Assembly (NCBI RefSeq): GCF_048544455.1
Contig: NC_133530.1
Span: 20,017,748 to 20,081,747 of the forward strand
Reading direction: 5' to 3'
DNA: 64,000 bases
Source: Silene latifolia
Lineage: Eukaryota > Streptophyta > Magnoliopsida > Caryophyllales > Caryophyllaceae
Shown one piece after another: positions 19,608 through 30,239 of the stretch. Numbering within the stretch: the first letter of the stretch is position 1; every line of letters starts with the position of its first letter. Position numbers and translations under genes: made by a program. A model generated the notes under the pieces. It was given only the letters and a program-made list of their open reading frames with translations, made no database searches and was not told the origin of the DNA.

Positions 19608-22001
19608 TTAGCCTCGCGGCTTCCGCCTTTGCCCGCTTGGCTTTCCTTGGGCCTCTTTAGCCTTTTCACCAGAGCGCCTTCTCGTGCCGCCTCCTTTTTT
19701 CGCCTTCGCCCTCACCGCCTCTTTAGCCTTCTCCGCCACGGCTTTCTCCTTGGCTTCGAGCTTGTCATCAAGCGACTTGTCATATCTGTCCCACGGAAAG
19801 GAACCATCAAGAGGGAAGAGCTCCTCAATCACTTCCCTAGCAGCTCCTTCGGCTAAATCCCGGAATTCAGCACACATGTTAGGGAGCATGACGGTTTGGA
19901 GCATCTCAATGTCCTTCTCCTTTTGCCTAATGACGGCATCTCTGATCCGAACCACCTCCTTTGGGCCTTAAACAGGTCCCGGATTCATTCCTCTCGCTGG
20001 AGGTAGAGGTCGGCGTGCCTACGAACAAGTGTACACTTCCCAGAGACTTAGCGGCAGTGCCATGAGCCTCGGCCTTGGCTCTCTCAAAGAAGGACCTCCT
20101 TTTCAACGTCTGCCTAAGTTTTCTTTCAGCCAAGAGCGCCCTCTCTCTCAAGATCCCCCCTAAGCCCTCGCTCATTGAGAAGATCTGCTTTGCCTTCGCG
20201 GCCACCTTCTTAGTGGCATTAAGCTCAAAAGCGGATTGAGCCAAGGCCTTCTCCTGCTCAACGATACGAGCACCGGTAAGACCGTTCCACCTCGCTTGAC
20301 TCCTTGATAAGCTCCGTGCCTTCATCTATGAGGGAGAAGGAAACCTTCTGGGGATGAGGAAACAGTGGTGACATTTTGATCACCGGCCAGGCTGGGAGAG
20401 GGAAACCTTCCGGGATGAAGGGACGGTGGTGACATTTTGATCACCGCCAGCAGAGATGGGGAGGAGAACCTTCGGGATGGAGAGTTCACGGTGACGTGTT
20501 GATCACCGGCCCCGCAGTAACTCCCCTCCACTTGCGCCCAACAGAGGAGCGGCGGACGGCGCGGCCGATCTACAAAATTTAAAGTAAGCATAAGTATCGA
20601 CATACGCAGACATGCCGAAGAGCTCATCACAGCGGCGCCTAAGGAACCGGCTAAAACGAAGCCACGTAAAGAACAATACCGTGCTTGGCCTTCTTGGCCG
20701 TAAACGCGCGTCTCCTCGTCGTCGGCCAAGAGAATCAACGGTCGCGGTATAGGCCGTCTGCTTTCTTTTACGGACAAGGGGCGAGCCCTCCTCCTCGTCG
20801 GAGTCATCCCCGTTGGAGATACAAATGATCTCCACCGTCTCCTTCTGAACAGGGGGGATGGAAGGCGGAGCCGGTGTCGACGCCACCACCGCCGAGGACT
20901 TCGTTTTGCGCGTATGGCGCGGCACGTTACTAACAACCTTCGCCTGGGTCTCCACCGCACTCAAGCTTTTCAGCCGCTGCTCTATGAGATCAGTCGGCGA
21001 CCTCCTGCGGTCATTGGGGAGAGCTTTGGGATGTAAGTTAGCAACGGTTTTATCTTTGTTCAATCCCATTCTCCGGAGGATATCCTCAGACAGGTCCGGT
21101 CCAAAATGGCCTGCGAAGGAAACGAAGCAAGAGTTAAGTAGAAGAAATAAATCAAAGTTCAAAGACACAACGAGAACGGTGATGGGCCTCACACCGACCC
21201 CACTCACCCTGCGCTAGGGCCGGTATGAGGCCGACATGGCAAAGCGGCTCATCCTGAAGAATGATCTGCGTTGGAGGAATCCATCTTTTCGGCAGCCCAC
21301 CCTTGTCTACCTCAAAAAGCCGCATTGCCAGCCTCTCGTCCTCCGAGAGAAGAACCCTGCCAGCATCCATTTTGAGTTTCTTCCGGGAAACCCATCTGTC
21401 ATGCTCCGCCTTAGTCTCACACTGCAAGTTAACTTGATCTTTGAAAGGAGCGGAGCGAGCAATGGATAGTCATCCGGCACCTTAACGTACACCCACCGAC
21501 CACGCCAGCCCTTGCAAGAGGAAAGTTTGTCAGCAGAGACATAACCCTTCTCCGTGTGCACACTGAACCACCCGGCGCGGCCAGAGAGTGACGGCTGGAG
21601 GTAATGGAGTCGGCGAAATAAGTTCACCGTTGGGGCCTCCCCCTTGAAGAGACAAAGCGGACAAACCCGATTATGGTCCTCATAGCCAACGGGTGCAATT
21701 GGGCAACGACAACGTTCATGGCCTTAAGGATGGCCACAACATACCCATTCAGCGGAAACCGGAGCCCGTACTCCAAATGTCGCATATATACGCCAGTGTG
21801 GCCCGGTGGAGGGCAACAGACGGCTTGGCCCTCCTCAGGGATAACAATCTTGTATCCCCTGCCGAAGAAGAAGTGGCCCTCGAAAAATTTCTCACCGGAA
21901 GAGCTGGCCAACTTATGGGTCCAAACTCGGTCAACGCGTGCCTTACAGGCGAGGCCGTGATCCATAACGTGCCGCCTCACGGTATTAGGACGAGCCTCCA
22001 A
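19608..22001 (-). pseudogene. Antisense ORF region of the Retand-like element (PF04195-like, spliced)
   Basis: The minus strand encodes a recognisable series. At 22001-21624 there is a segment with LEYGLRFPLNGYVVAILKAM, like the plant 'putative gypsy type transposon' domain (PF04195). It continues as GWRGRWVYVKVPDDYPL (21530-21460) and WVSRKKLKMDAGR to 21208. A plausible intron (GTGAGT donor at 21207, TTCGCAG acceptor ending 21111) leads to SEDILRRMGLNKDKT and an acidic/basic linker. A charged coiled-coil-like, Ala/Lys/Glu-rich tail follows (20325-19608). Frameshifts separate several parts. Function in the element is unknown. Confidence 0.6.
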
Positions 22002-22809
22002 AGCATCATCACCAAAATCGTCCGCGTCATCATCGACATCAGAATCATCCTCCCATTCCTCCAGAATCCGAGGATCGACTTCGGGAGAAGGAGACCTAGG
22101 GCCCGCTTACTAGGCCGGCGTCGGCAGAGAAGACATGTTTACAATGAACTTACAAAATTAAAAATTGGAGAGTTTGTTTGTTTACCTTGAAGAAAACGCT
22201 CGCCGGAGTTACAACTCTGGAAATTAGAAGACAAAGAAACCCTTGGAAGTTTAGAGAGAAGGAAATTTTGGAGAATGAAATTGGTGGCCAATTTTTCGGA
22301 GCAATTACCCTATTTATAGGGAAAAGCCCATGAAGCAGGACCAATCAGCAAACAGCCCATGAAGCATCAACCAATCAGCGTGCAGACACGTGTCGGACAT
22401 GCAACCACGGGATGTCAATCGTTACAACAGTTATGTCAATCAATGCAACAGTGACCAAACGTCTTCAACACGCCTATTCAAATCTCTCCGCCTATTCACC
22501 TTCCTCAACAAATTCCCATGCACCTATTCTCCGCCGGCCACATGATCAACCAAGCTAGACACCGCCGGCCGGGGGCAATCAAAAATAACCGGCAGTCTCA
22601 ACCCCGGTCTCGGCCAGCGTCCCTTTCTTTTCCACATCGGATGCCCAATACACATCCATGTGGAGGGGGGATATGGTACGGCCTAAGAAAGACTAGGCAG
22701 AGCGGAAGAAGCCGATGCAGGAAAATTTTCTACAAACTACTTGCGCAGAATATACGCTCAGACGTACATCGAAGCCCATACCACGGCATAGACTACGCTG
22801 GGGGCAAAT

Positions 22810-23432
22810 TGATGGGGCATATTCTGCACCGCTGACCAAGTCAACATATTGAGCAAGGTCAAAGATGTCCTGACAAGTCAACGACTTAGACAGCCCTAGC
22901 CGATGCGGCCCATCGGCTGCCACTGGGTCCGGCATGACAACACCCGGTAGGGACACATATCCGCGTACTCATATCCAAGACCCCTCGGCGGCGGGTCACC
23001 AGGGCCCGCCGGCCAGCCATAGGTCCCTCGGCCGAGGGGTAGATCAGTCTTTCCACCTGCTAGCCACTTGGCCACTTGGCCACTACGTGACAAAAGGTGA
23101 AGTCTATAAATACTCCTCAACCTTCATTGAGGAAAGGATCCCATCCAATCCAGAAATACGCAACTTGACCTAAATACACTATTCATCTGGTATAATCTTC
23201 CTTATCTCTCTACAATATATTCCTAGCCAATTAGCATACAACTTATACATCTAAGTTTACTGACTTGGGCGTCGGAGTGGGTACGCTTGGCACAAAGCCA
23301 AGCCCTCAGTTCGTTCATTGTTGCAGGAGAGGCCGAGAGGAACGATTAAGACCAAGGGAGAATCCAACTCAAGACATCATTCAACAAGCCACGGGTGGTA
23401 ACTATACTTGCTCTGGAATTACACCCGGAACA
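22810..23432 (+). repeat. Right LTR of the Retand-like element
   Basis: 623 bp with TATAAATA at 23105-23112. It differs from the left copy by scattered substitutions and 1-3 bp indels, for example at 22870-22890 and 22935-22950, indicating an older insertion than the Copia at 30005. Confidence 0.85.
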
Positions 23433-23437
23433 ATTTA

Positions 23438-24048
23438 CATAGGAGGACAATGATGAATATCAATCTTTTCTTAAAAAAAGGAAGGTTAAAGATTCATGTG
23501 CAATATTGAGATTTACATCTAAAAATAAATGTAGTCAGCAGATTTTAGAGTTTATACATATACCATCACATTTGGGCAGGAAAATATTGCATGAGAAGAC
23601 GCCATGTGTCCTGCTTAATATATAGTGGTTCCTGTATTATACTTTTATATAGATTTTTGGTCGAAAATAATATACGAAGTATATTATTTATTTGGCTGTA
23701 TAATAAAGATTTTCAAATGGATGTATAATAAAACTATACCATGAGAAAAAGGATTAGGCATCTGAGTAACTGAGTTAGTACCCAAAACCTTGTAGTTTCT
23801 GAGCATATATATTTTCCGAGCATATTATTATTTATAAATATAGTTTTTGAGCAATATTATATTTTTTTAATGTAATGTTTTAATAAATATGCTCAAAAAT
23901 TTTATATTAAAGCAAAACTCAAAAACTTAAATAAACAATAAAAGTACTATCTCGAATGCATAGTCTATGAAGTCCTATACCATGTATAACAAATAGCCAC
24001 AACCACAACCAAAAGAAAAAAAGAAAAAGAAAAAGAGAAACAATAACC
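23438..24048. other. AT-rich upstream region of the PMEI gene
   Basis: No gene seen. Very AT-rich with repeated ATTTTTGAGCATATT-like motifs (23800-23900). A GA/AAAGAAAAAGAAAAAG tract at 24012-24038 lies immediately before the PMEI start, as in many plant 5' leaders. Confidence 0.5.
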
Positions 24049-24600
24049 ATGATTCATCCCTCGAGTCTCCCGTTTCTCTACTTACTCTTATTCATATTTT
24101 GTGCCTCTACACTAACATCTTATGGCAATATTGTTGAAGAAACATGCGCCAAAGTTAAGAAGGGCGATCCCGGTGTAATCAACTACGATTTTTGTGTTGC
24201 TGCCTTAAATTCTGTCCCGGAAAGCCGTGATGCGGATCTTACAACATTAGGCCAAATATCGATCGACTTAGCAGGACGCAATGCAACTGCCGTTATGCCA
24301 ATCATACAAAGATTTCTTGCCGATCCAAAGGTTGACGCAACCATCAAAAAATATGCTTTGACGGATTGTTTAATGGAATACTCTCGCGTGAGCGACCTAG
24401 TACCAAAAGCAACGTCATATTACAAGGCCAAGAATTTTGAGGAGGCTCAAAACATGGTAGGAGGTATAGGATTTGCTGGAACCATGTGTGAAGAAGATTT
24501 TTACGAGTGTAAAGTGCCTTCTATGTTACCCAAGGAAGATGCTGATGTCCAACAGTTGGCATTCATATCCCTTGGTATCATCAGCCTATTCATCAATTAG
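24049..24600 (+). CDS. Secreted plant invertase / pectin methylesterase inhibitor-like protein
   Basis: 183 residues, intronless. Residues 1-26 are a clear signal peptide (hydrophobic LPFLYLLLFIFCAS). The mature part fits the PMEI/invertase inhibitor fold (PF04043): Cys pair EETCAKV...YDFCVAAL near the N-terminus, LTDCLMEY and GTMCEEDF farther on, and the ending DVQQLAFISLGI. The overall pattern resembles the short Pla a 1-type invertase inhibitors of about 180 residues. These four-helix proteins are known to bind cell-wall invertases or pectin methylesterases; which one cannot be told from sequence. The ATG follows ACC. It stands alone between the Retand-like element and a hAT MITE and is not part of the DUF295 array. 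Confidence 0.85.
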   Translation: MIHPSSLPFLYLLLFIFCASTLTSYGNIVEETCAKVKKGDPGVINYDFCVAALNSVPESRDADLTTLGQISIDLAGRNATAVMPIIQRFLADPKVDATIKKYALTDCLMEYSRVSDLVPKATSYYKAKNFEEAQNMVGGIGFAGTMCEEDFYECKVPSMLPKEDADVQQLAFISLGIISLFIN

Positions 24601-24721
24601 TATTATCAATTTAATAGTAATAGTACTCCTTCTGTCCCGGTTATTTGTTATCCTTTTTTATATTAGGGTGTCTCAGTAAATTGTTGTTCTCTCTATTTTA
24701 AGAATGAACTTAATGAATAAT

Positions 24722-24904
24722 TAGTGACGTAGTTACATATATGGTTGTGGGGTTTTGAGACCCCACAAGTTTTCGACATTTGACGTTTTTTATCATTAAA
24801 ATTTGTTTGTTTTGAAAATTTTATGCCTTTAAGACCCCGTAATAAGAGATGAATAACAATTACATTAGAATAGACCCAGGTAAACGATTCTGGCTCCGCC
24901 ACTG
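24722..24904. mobile_element. hAT-type MITE (183 bp)
   Basis: An exact 8-bp duplication TGAATAAT flanks it (24714-24721 and 24905-24912). The ends are TAGTGACGTAGTTAC and, inverted from the right, CAGTGGCGGAGCCAG, the frequent plant hAT MITE terminus with the left copy mutated. Noncoding. Confidence 0.75.
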
Positions 24905-25177
24905 TGAATAATTTTTTAAGGAAGTAGCAAGAACTTCGTCTTACTTCTAAAAATAAATTTGTTCGTACTAGTACTTATTATGTTGAAATTTAAGCGATCA
25001 GTGACATAAGATGGTCGCATTACGACTGTGAAAGACGGAATATGGAATTGATAGGAATTAATCTTGTTGACCTGTATTTGAGTGAGAGTTCCAAACTTCC
25101 TTATGTATTGTCTCACCAAAGAAAAAACTTTACAAATTCGATTCATCCAACAAATGACAAAAAATATTGATTAACAA

Positions 25178-25502
25178 TTTTTTTTTTTTTTTGAAACGAA
25201 AGAGCATAAGATTTAATAGAAGTCGAGTTAAAGAGAGTTATATCAAGGGGGCGGGTTGGGGGGAAGCGGCTCAATAGCCGATAAAAAGTCTTTAGTACAC
25301 AAGCTAGTAACAAAAGAGTACTTGGCAAGAGCATCCGTAACTTCATTTGCCGACCTCTTCTCAAACATTATCTTCAAATGGTGAGAGCCTTTCAAGAGAT
25401 CCCTACACTCAAGGACAATATTAGTATAAGGACCACAAGGTGGGGCACTACTCAAAATATTGTGACGAAGAAACAAGCGCATTAACGTCTATCTTGGATT
25501 CT
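25178..25502 (-). pseudogene. LINE RNase H 3' end fragment with poly(A)
   Basis: On the minus strand the fragment encodes PCGPYTNIVLECRDLLKGSH, then MFEKRSANEVTDALAKY and a tail ending PLPPNPPP. It closely parallels the end of the LINE at 48587-48938 (PCGPFANILIEC, FEKRSANKVADAMAKF, LSPDPPP). The poly(T) at 25178-25192 is its poly(A) tail. The sequence just upstream of this block is found not here but at 27353-27535, on the other side of gene A3. Confidence 0.8.
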
Positions 25503-25837
25503 TGGCCCTATTTTCGCTCACTTTCTTCCGTACTTCCCTGGTTTCATGACGATCAAGAGGATACTCATTTTCAAAAGCGGTCATGTCGAAAATATAATAA
25601 TTATGAATTTATTTAAAAAAATTAGAGTTTATTTATAAGAATATATTTATTAAAAAGATAATAATATATTTTATTCTCTTAGTAGTAGGGGGGATTATGT
25701 TGTAGTACATTGAATAAATTCTCGCACAAATATGTGGGTCCGCCCTTCTCACGAAGGAGATATAACACAAGAGTTGTGGTACATCTTTTCCAATATTTAT
25801 GTGGGCATATCCAAATTTCAAAACAACCTAACTTGAC

Positions 25838-25931
25838 CCGATTAGCCCGTTTTCTAGGTCTAATATAAACTATTGTGTCATCGCTTACCCTAATCCCAAA
25901 AACTGTAACAAAAAGGGAGAAAAAATTCATC
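25838..25931 (+). promoter_or_regulatory. Conserved leader of A3 with AATATAAA box
   Basis: CCGATTAGCCCGTTTTCTAG, then AATATAAA at 25862-25869, a TACCCTAA block and CTGTAACAAAAAG lead into the ATG at 25932. The same order occurs in A4 (50318-50406), A5 (58906-58986) and the mosaic pseudogene (12500-12568). The box 63-70 bp before the ATG is a plausible TATA element or leader motif; transcription start unknown. Confidence 0.5.
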
Positions 25932-27080
25932 ATGGCTCTACGCAACATTCTCAATCATTGTGTCCACAAATTAAAACCGTATCGACAATTCTCATCATCA
26001 ACATTAATTTCAAAGAACTTGTACAAGTCATTATTGCCAATTTTATCAACACCATGGCTTATGCTTCCTCCTGACGTTAAAGACGGTCCGAATGGTCCAA
26101 CTGATAACTACTTGAATATTATCGACAAATCAATTGTCAAGATCGACCGTCTGACAGCACATGGGAGCGTTCCATTCAACACAATGTGTGTGGGGTCGGC
26201 GAAAGGGTGGGTTGCATTTGAATGTGATTCGGATGGTAGTCTATTCTTGGCTAACCCTTACGCTACTGAAGCGAGCTGTCGGAAGTTACCAGCACCTTCC
26301 GTGTTTCGAATAAATTATGAAAGGTTGAACTTTACTCTGGCTGGTGATCCAATGTCAAACAACTTTGCACTTATAATGAAAGAGATCGTCAATCCTTTAA
26401 CAAGTTTTCTAATTAGCAAGGGAGGTGATTCTGAGCGATGGATCCACGGTGATAACGTTGATAACGACAATGGATGGCGGGAACGATTAGAGACAGCGTA
26501 TTCAATATCTCGAATGGCATATAATAGGAAAGCAAACACTTTGTACGAATTACACTTGCATGAGGAATCTGGGAAGCTTCAAATTATCTGCTGGTATCCT
26601 TTAGGGGATGATGAAAACGGTAAAAAGAAACGGGTTTTGTCTTCGTTTTTGGATCTGAAAGTTGTCGAAAAATATTTTGAGGATATATATGATTATAACA
26701 ATTATGTCGACAAATACTTGGTGGTAATCGAAGAAGATGATCCACGGCTGTTCCTGGTCATTAGGGCTTCAGCTATGGAGGATGGGGTTGGATGCGTGAC
26801 TAAAGATATCAAATTGTTTAAGATTGATTTAGAGGGCGACGGGGAAGTGAAATGTGTAGAGTCCATAGGTGATCAAGCGCTCTTCATAGGATCAAAAAGC
26901 GATCCATTTTTCATCTCGACTCGCGACTGTCCTGGGATCAAGTCGAATTGTGTGTACATTGCTGAGGAACTTGGTTACTATGACTTGGAAACGAAATGTA
27001 TAACACCATTTCTTTCTCTTGGTGATCTGGCCAATACTCACCCTCAAGTTAACTGGGTTGCTCCTCCCTCTTTTGGTTGA
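25932..27080 (+). CDS. Type A organellar DUF295/KIB1-4 beta-propeller-like protein (A3)
   Basis: 382 residues, intronless. The ATG at 25932 is preferred over the longer open frame (non-ATG at 25875) because it aligns with all other type A starts. Presequence MALRNILNHCVHKLKPYRQFSSS with RQFS; then TPWLMLPPDVKDG and GSAKGWVAFECDSDGSLF, shared nearly exactly with A4. The variable segment is long (about 45 residues, NNFALI to MAYNRKANTLYEL), including SKGGDSERW as in A4. C-terminal blocks DIKLFKIDLEGDGEVKCVESIGDQALFIG, DPFFISTRDCPG and CVYIAEELGYYDLETKC are intact. The gene with its duplicated flanks is sandwiched between two halves of one minus-strand LINE remnant. B3 follows on the same strand. 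Confidence 0.85.
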   Translation: MALRNILNHCVHKLKPYRQFSSSTLISKNLYKSLLPILSTPWLMLPPDVKDGPNGPTDNYLNIIDKSIVKIDRLTAHGSVPFNTMCVGSAKGWVAFECDSDGSLFLANPYATEASCRKLPAPSVFRINYERLNFTLAGDPMSNNFALIMKEIVNPLTSFLISKGGDSERWIHGDNVDNDNGWRERLETAYSISRMAYNRKANTLYELHLHEESGKLQIICWYPLGDDENGKKKRVLSSFLDLKVVEKYFEDIYDYNNYVDKYLVVIEEDDPRLFLVIRASAMEDGVGCVTKDIKLFKIDLEGDGEVKCVESIGDQALFIGSKSDPFFISTRDCPGIKSNCVYIAEELGYYDLETKCITPFLSLGDLANTHPQVNWVAPPSFG

Positions 27081-27352
27081 TGTTATTCGTCTAAATCATT
27101 TGTCTACCTTTGACTAAAATGTCCCTCATAAAGAATTCGTTATTACTTTGATTGGAATATTTTGGGTATACGACACTTTGCATTACATTAGTACCATTGT
27201 TCTCTTAGTTGGCCTTTGCATTTTTAAAACTTGTTGTCTTGATTATATATAATAGATACAATTTGAGATTGTCGATTCTTACTACTCGTATCTTTTAAGC
27301 GAGAAAGATGTTGGGAATAATTTGCCCACAAACCATTTAAACATAAGACGTA

Positions 27353-27535
27353 GCAATCAAAACATGGTTCCCAAAAAAGCTAGCACGACGTAACCCTTCC
27401 CTAATGGCAAACACCTCGCTAATGAATGGGTTAGGGCCAAACAAACGGGTAGACCATCCCCAAACCTTAGAACCAACACTATTTCTAAGAACACACCCAA
27501 CGCTAGCAAGGGACAAGGAAGAGGAGAAAGCCTAG
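27353..27535 (-). pseudogene. LINE RNase H fragment (upstream half)
   Basis: The minus strand encodes AFSSSLSLASVGCVLRNSVG, WGWSTRLFGPNPFISEVFA and IREGLRRASFFGNHVLI. This matches the RNase H part of the big LINE just before its LTR-element insertion site (SVTSIGCVTRNSIG, GWTIRLSAPSPFICEV). It would join directly, with only a few residues missing, to the fragment at 25178-25502. The DNA between, carrying gene A3, therefore looks inserted. Confidence 0.75.
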
Positions 27536-27745
27536 CAAGACTCATTGCGCAATGCGAATGTCTTTCCAACAACAATGTATGATCTTTCTAGAGTGTTCTG
27601 TGTAATGGATGATATTTTACGATTTATTTCTAGCACTCCCTCTTAATTTGGAAATTTTTATACGTTTAATTATTATGATTTGAATGAATTTTTCACTTGA
27701 AAGTGGTCTTTATGATCTAAGCTTTAATTATGTTTTTGTTGTACC

Positions 27746-27925
27746 TAGTGGTGGAGTCAGAAGTTAAACTCAACGGGTGCGAAAATTATAAAAGAGGGTG
27801 AACGGGTAATCGTATAAGGAGTGTTCGAAAAAAATTGGTAAATTGTAATTAGAACATTTGAAATTTTCATCCACCAGCTGGGGCGGCGCCCCTGCTAGAA
27901 GCTAGCCCCTGTAGCTCCACCACTA
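27746..27925. mobile_element. MITE with TAGTGGTGGAG ends
   Basis: Perfect 11-bp inverted ends TAGTGGTGGAG (27746-27756) and CTCCACCACTA (27915-27925) bracket 158 noncoding bases, with a GGGGCGGCGCCCCTG palindrome near the right end. The ends resemble the hAT-MITE terminus; a clean 8-bp target duplication is not visible. Confidence 0.55.
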
Positions 27926-28780
27926 CCTACTGGTTGCACGGCTTGCACCTTTTCGTCGTGTTCTTGTAAGCTCGATCTCTTACACTATGTTTTTTTTTAA
28001 ACATTGTTCCTCCCATTCTTTGCTTTCCTTGTTGATTGTCTTCATTTCTTTGATGTTGTTGTGAGCTCTTTTTTACTCTCTCCTTGTTTTTTACCTTCTT
28101 CCTCTTGTACTCTGCCCACAACTTCTTGTATCGATCTTGAACCGGTTGGATTGTGGGTTCTTTCTGTCCCATCTTGTATTTGTTGGGTTCGATGCCTTTT
28201 GTTTGGTCGGTTTGATGCCCCGCTTGTGAATTGTGATTGAGGTCATTTTAAAATGCCCAACTTGTGAGTTGTGATAGTATTATACTTATATGACATACTT
28301 TCTGACGTTTTGGTATATTTTGGAATACGAGTTATTATTAATCTAACGATATTTGTTTACCTATTCATTTTGGGTACCTCGGTTTATTTTAAGATTGTAT
28401 TCGATGATAATTTGATCATCAGACTCAATTTGATCAACTTGACATCTAATAATTGACCCCCTCATTTTTTCCTGAATTATATGCCCAAAATCAAAATAAA
28501 GGTAAACAAATGACGACCATGATTGAGAAGTATTTTTTTTAACTTAAAAAAACATGTCCCTAAGTCCTATGTTTTATGGGATGTTGTGTCACGTGTTATG
28601 TCCGCATACATATTCATTTCGGTGCTGCCTAGGTTACGTTGTTATAAGAGTTGTTTGCAAAGCTTTAGATATCCCACATGATCATAAGATAATATCTTTT
28701 TGAGGGATAATATGATGTATATAGGTCATATAGAATAGAATATAATATACTCCGTATATTTTTATTCATTGCAACATCTT
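27926..28780. other. AT-rich spacer upstream of B3, no gene
   Basis: Nothing coding is recognised; a C/T-rich stretch at 27990-28230 gives chance open frames. The last 100 bases (from GATAATATGATGTATATAGG) match the region before B4 (52960-53080) and belong to the duplicated unit. Confidence 0.5.
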
Positions 28781-28843
28781 TTCCTAAATCTTCTAAGAAA
28801 ATCCCTCACACAAGAAATTTAGAGTACTGCCGTGTAAACTACA

Positions 28844-30100
28844 ATGGCAGGCATTGCTTTTGCCCTAAGAGCACTAAAGCATATTACCCCCTTGACCCGT
28901 TCCAGCACGATAACCGCCAAGAGACGATGGTTCTCGAACTTACCGTCGACACCGGCACCATGGCTACGAGTATGGACCGATATGAATGCCACATTGTTTA
29001 TTGGCTTTGACAATTTCTACAACATTGTAGACAAGAGACTTGTCAAGCTTGACATGTTCGATGCATATCGTTTCGGTAATAACGTATTATGCGTTGGATC
29101 AAGTCGCGGGACACTTGCATTTATCGGCCAAAATGGAAGGTTTTATGTCGCGTTCCCTTACGGTGGCGGAGGATACAAGTGCCGCTGCCGCAACCCTGAC
29201 TCCTTGATCCGATTTTACACTAAACTCGGCTATGTTGAAAAATCGATTAGTATACCCGGTAAGAACCCAATTCCGTATGTCAACTATATTGAAACAGTTC
29301 TTTGTTATCCCGGTAATGACCCGGAACATCCAACCCCAAATAACTACCATGATTTTTATGTTCACTGGCCAGATGAATGGACTAGGTACCCTAACCTATT
29401 CCACAAAGACGATCCGCCTATTGTATATTATCAGAAGACTAACACGGTTTATAAGCTTTCTTGTTATGGTAATGAATACGGTCCATGGGATGTTGAACTA
29501 TGGGATACGTCTGATGAACGTATAAATGTCACTTCTCGGATTAATGTAGAGTTCGATTCTAGTTATGAGATTGGGACAATTGCGAGGGAGTTGAGGGCGC
29601 GGTATCATCAGGATAGGTACTTGGTACTGACTGGGGACGTGGGAGGGCGAGGAGACCTGGTTTTATACATGGTTATAAGGTACCACAATAGGGATCTAGG
29701 CGTTTCTCAGACGCGTGCTGTGGACGTGTTTAGGTTTGATTTGGTTGCTGGGAAAATGAGTTATACAACGAAGCTTGACGATCACGCGTTTTTCATAGGG
29801 CAAGGAAGTGAATCATTTGCCATACCAGTTGAGCAATGTGGTCCTGGTGGGTTAAAGCCAGATTCGGTTTATATAGCAGATGATTTAAGGGTGTTTGATT
29901 TGAAAGACGGATCCATAACACCTATTCTAGACACAGGGGATCTCTCGATGACGCGATTTCAGTCATTATGGATTTCTCCATCAACCCACCTGCTGATTGA
30001 AGAATATTACGCAAGGACAAGGCAACGGCTCCTTTCCATATTCGACGAGCTCCAAGCATGGCAACGACATCTCCGTTACCTTATTTATCAGATTATATAG
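28844..30100 (+). CDS. Type B organellar DUF295/KIB1-4-like protein (B3), C-terminus replaced by Copia LTR
   Basis: The open frame gives 418 residues. Residues 1-31 are a presequence (MAGIAFALRALKHITPLTRS, RRWFS); then TPAPWLRVWTDM, NFYNIVDKRLVKLD, GSSRGTLAFIGQ, DDPPIVYYQKTNTVYKLSCYG, RYLVLTGDVGGRGD, FRFDLVAGKMSYTTKLDDHAFFIGQGSESF and DSVYIADDLRVFDLKDGSITP. All DUF295 blocks are complete. A Copia element has inserted at 30000-30004, and the frame runs into its left LTR. The last 32 residues or so (from YYARTRQRLLSIF) are LTR-derived. The displaced original end is at 35148-35177. The conserved domain is untouched, so the protein may still work. Confidence 0.8.
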   Translation: MAGIAFALRALKHITPLTRSSTITAKRRWFSNLPSTPAPWLRVWTDMNATLFIGFDNFYNIVDKRLVKLDMFDAYRFGNNVLCVGSSRGTLAFIGQNGRFYVAFPYGGGGYKCRCRNPDSLIRFYTKLGYVEKSISIPGKNPIPYVNYIETVLCYPGNDPEHPTPNNYHDFYVHWPDEWTRYPNLFHKDDPPIVYYQKTNTVYKLSCYGNEYGPWDVELWDTSDERINVTSRINVEFDSSYEIGTIARELRARYHQDRYLVLTGDVGGRGDLVLYMVIRYHNRDLGVSQTRAVDVFRFDLVAGKMSYTTKLDDHAFFIGQGSESFAIPVEQCGPGGLKPDSVYIADDLRVFDLKDGSITPILDTGDLSMTRFQSLWISPSTHLLIEEYYARTRQRLLSIFDELQAWQRHLRYLIYQII

Positions 30101-30239
30101 CCGTTGTAAATAATATGTTATGATTGTTTCCGTATATACCATGTATGTATCAAGTATATAAGAGACACAAGGAGCGATGTACAGAGACACGATTCACAAA
30201 TACGATATATGAAATTCAATACAATGCCAAATTCTAATA
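30005..30239 (+). repeat. Left LTR of the young Copia
   Basis: 235 bp, TATTA...TAATA inverted ends. It supplies coding sequence and a stop codon (30098-30100) to B3. Confidence 0.95.

Larger units (their letters stand above)
15403..23432 (+). mobile_element. Retand-like Ty3/gypsy LTR retrotransposon, pol-less (8.0 kb)
   Basis: Two 623-bp LTRs (15403-16025 and 22810-23432) start TGATGGGGCATATT and end CGGAACA or AGGAACA. The 5-bp target duplication ATTTA lies at 15398-15402 and 23433-23437. A TGGCGCCCGTCTCG primer site follows the left LTR, and CTGGGGGCAAAT precedes the right one. Inside are decayed gag and protease reading forward, a 57-bp tandem repeat, then ORFs reading backwards next to the right LTR. 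Reverse transcriptase, RNase H and integrase are absent. Antisense ORFs beside the 3' LTR plus an internal tandem repeat is the published architecture of Retand in Silene latifolia; the assignment is by architecture, not alignment. The LTRs differ by several small changes. Confidence 0.75.

Noticed and set aside
28004-28240. Short Leu/Cys/Phe-rich ORF
   Set aside because: T-rich intergenic DNA; no homology recognised and no conservation in the paralogous spacer.
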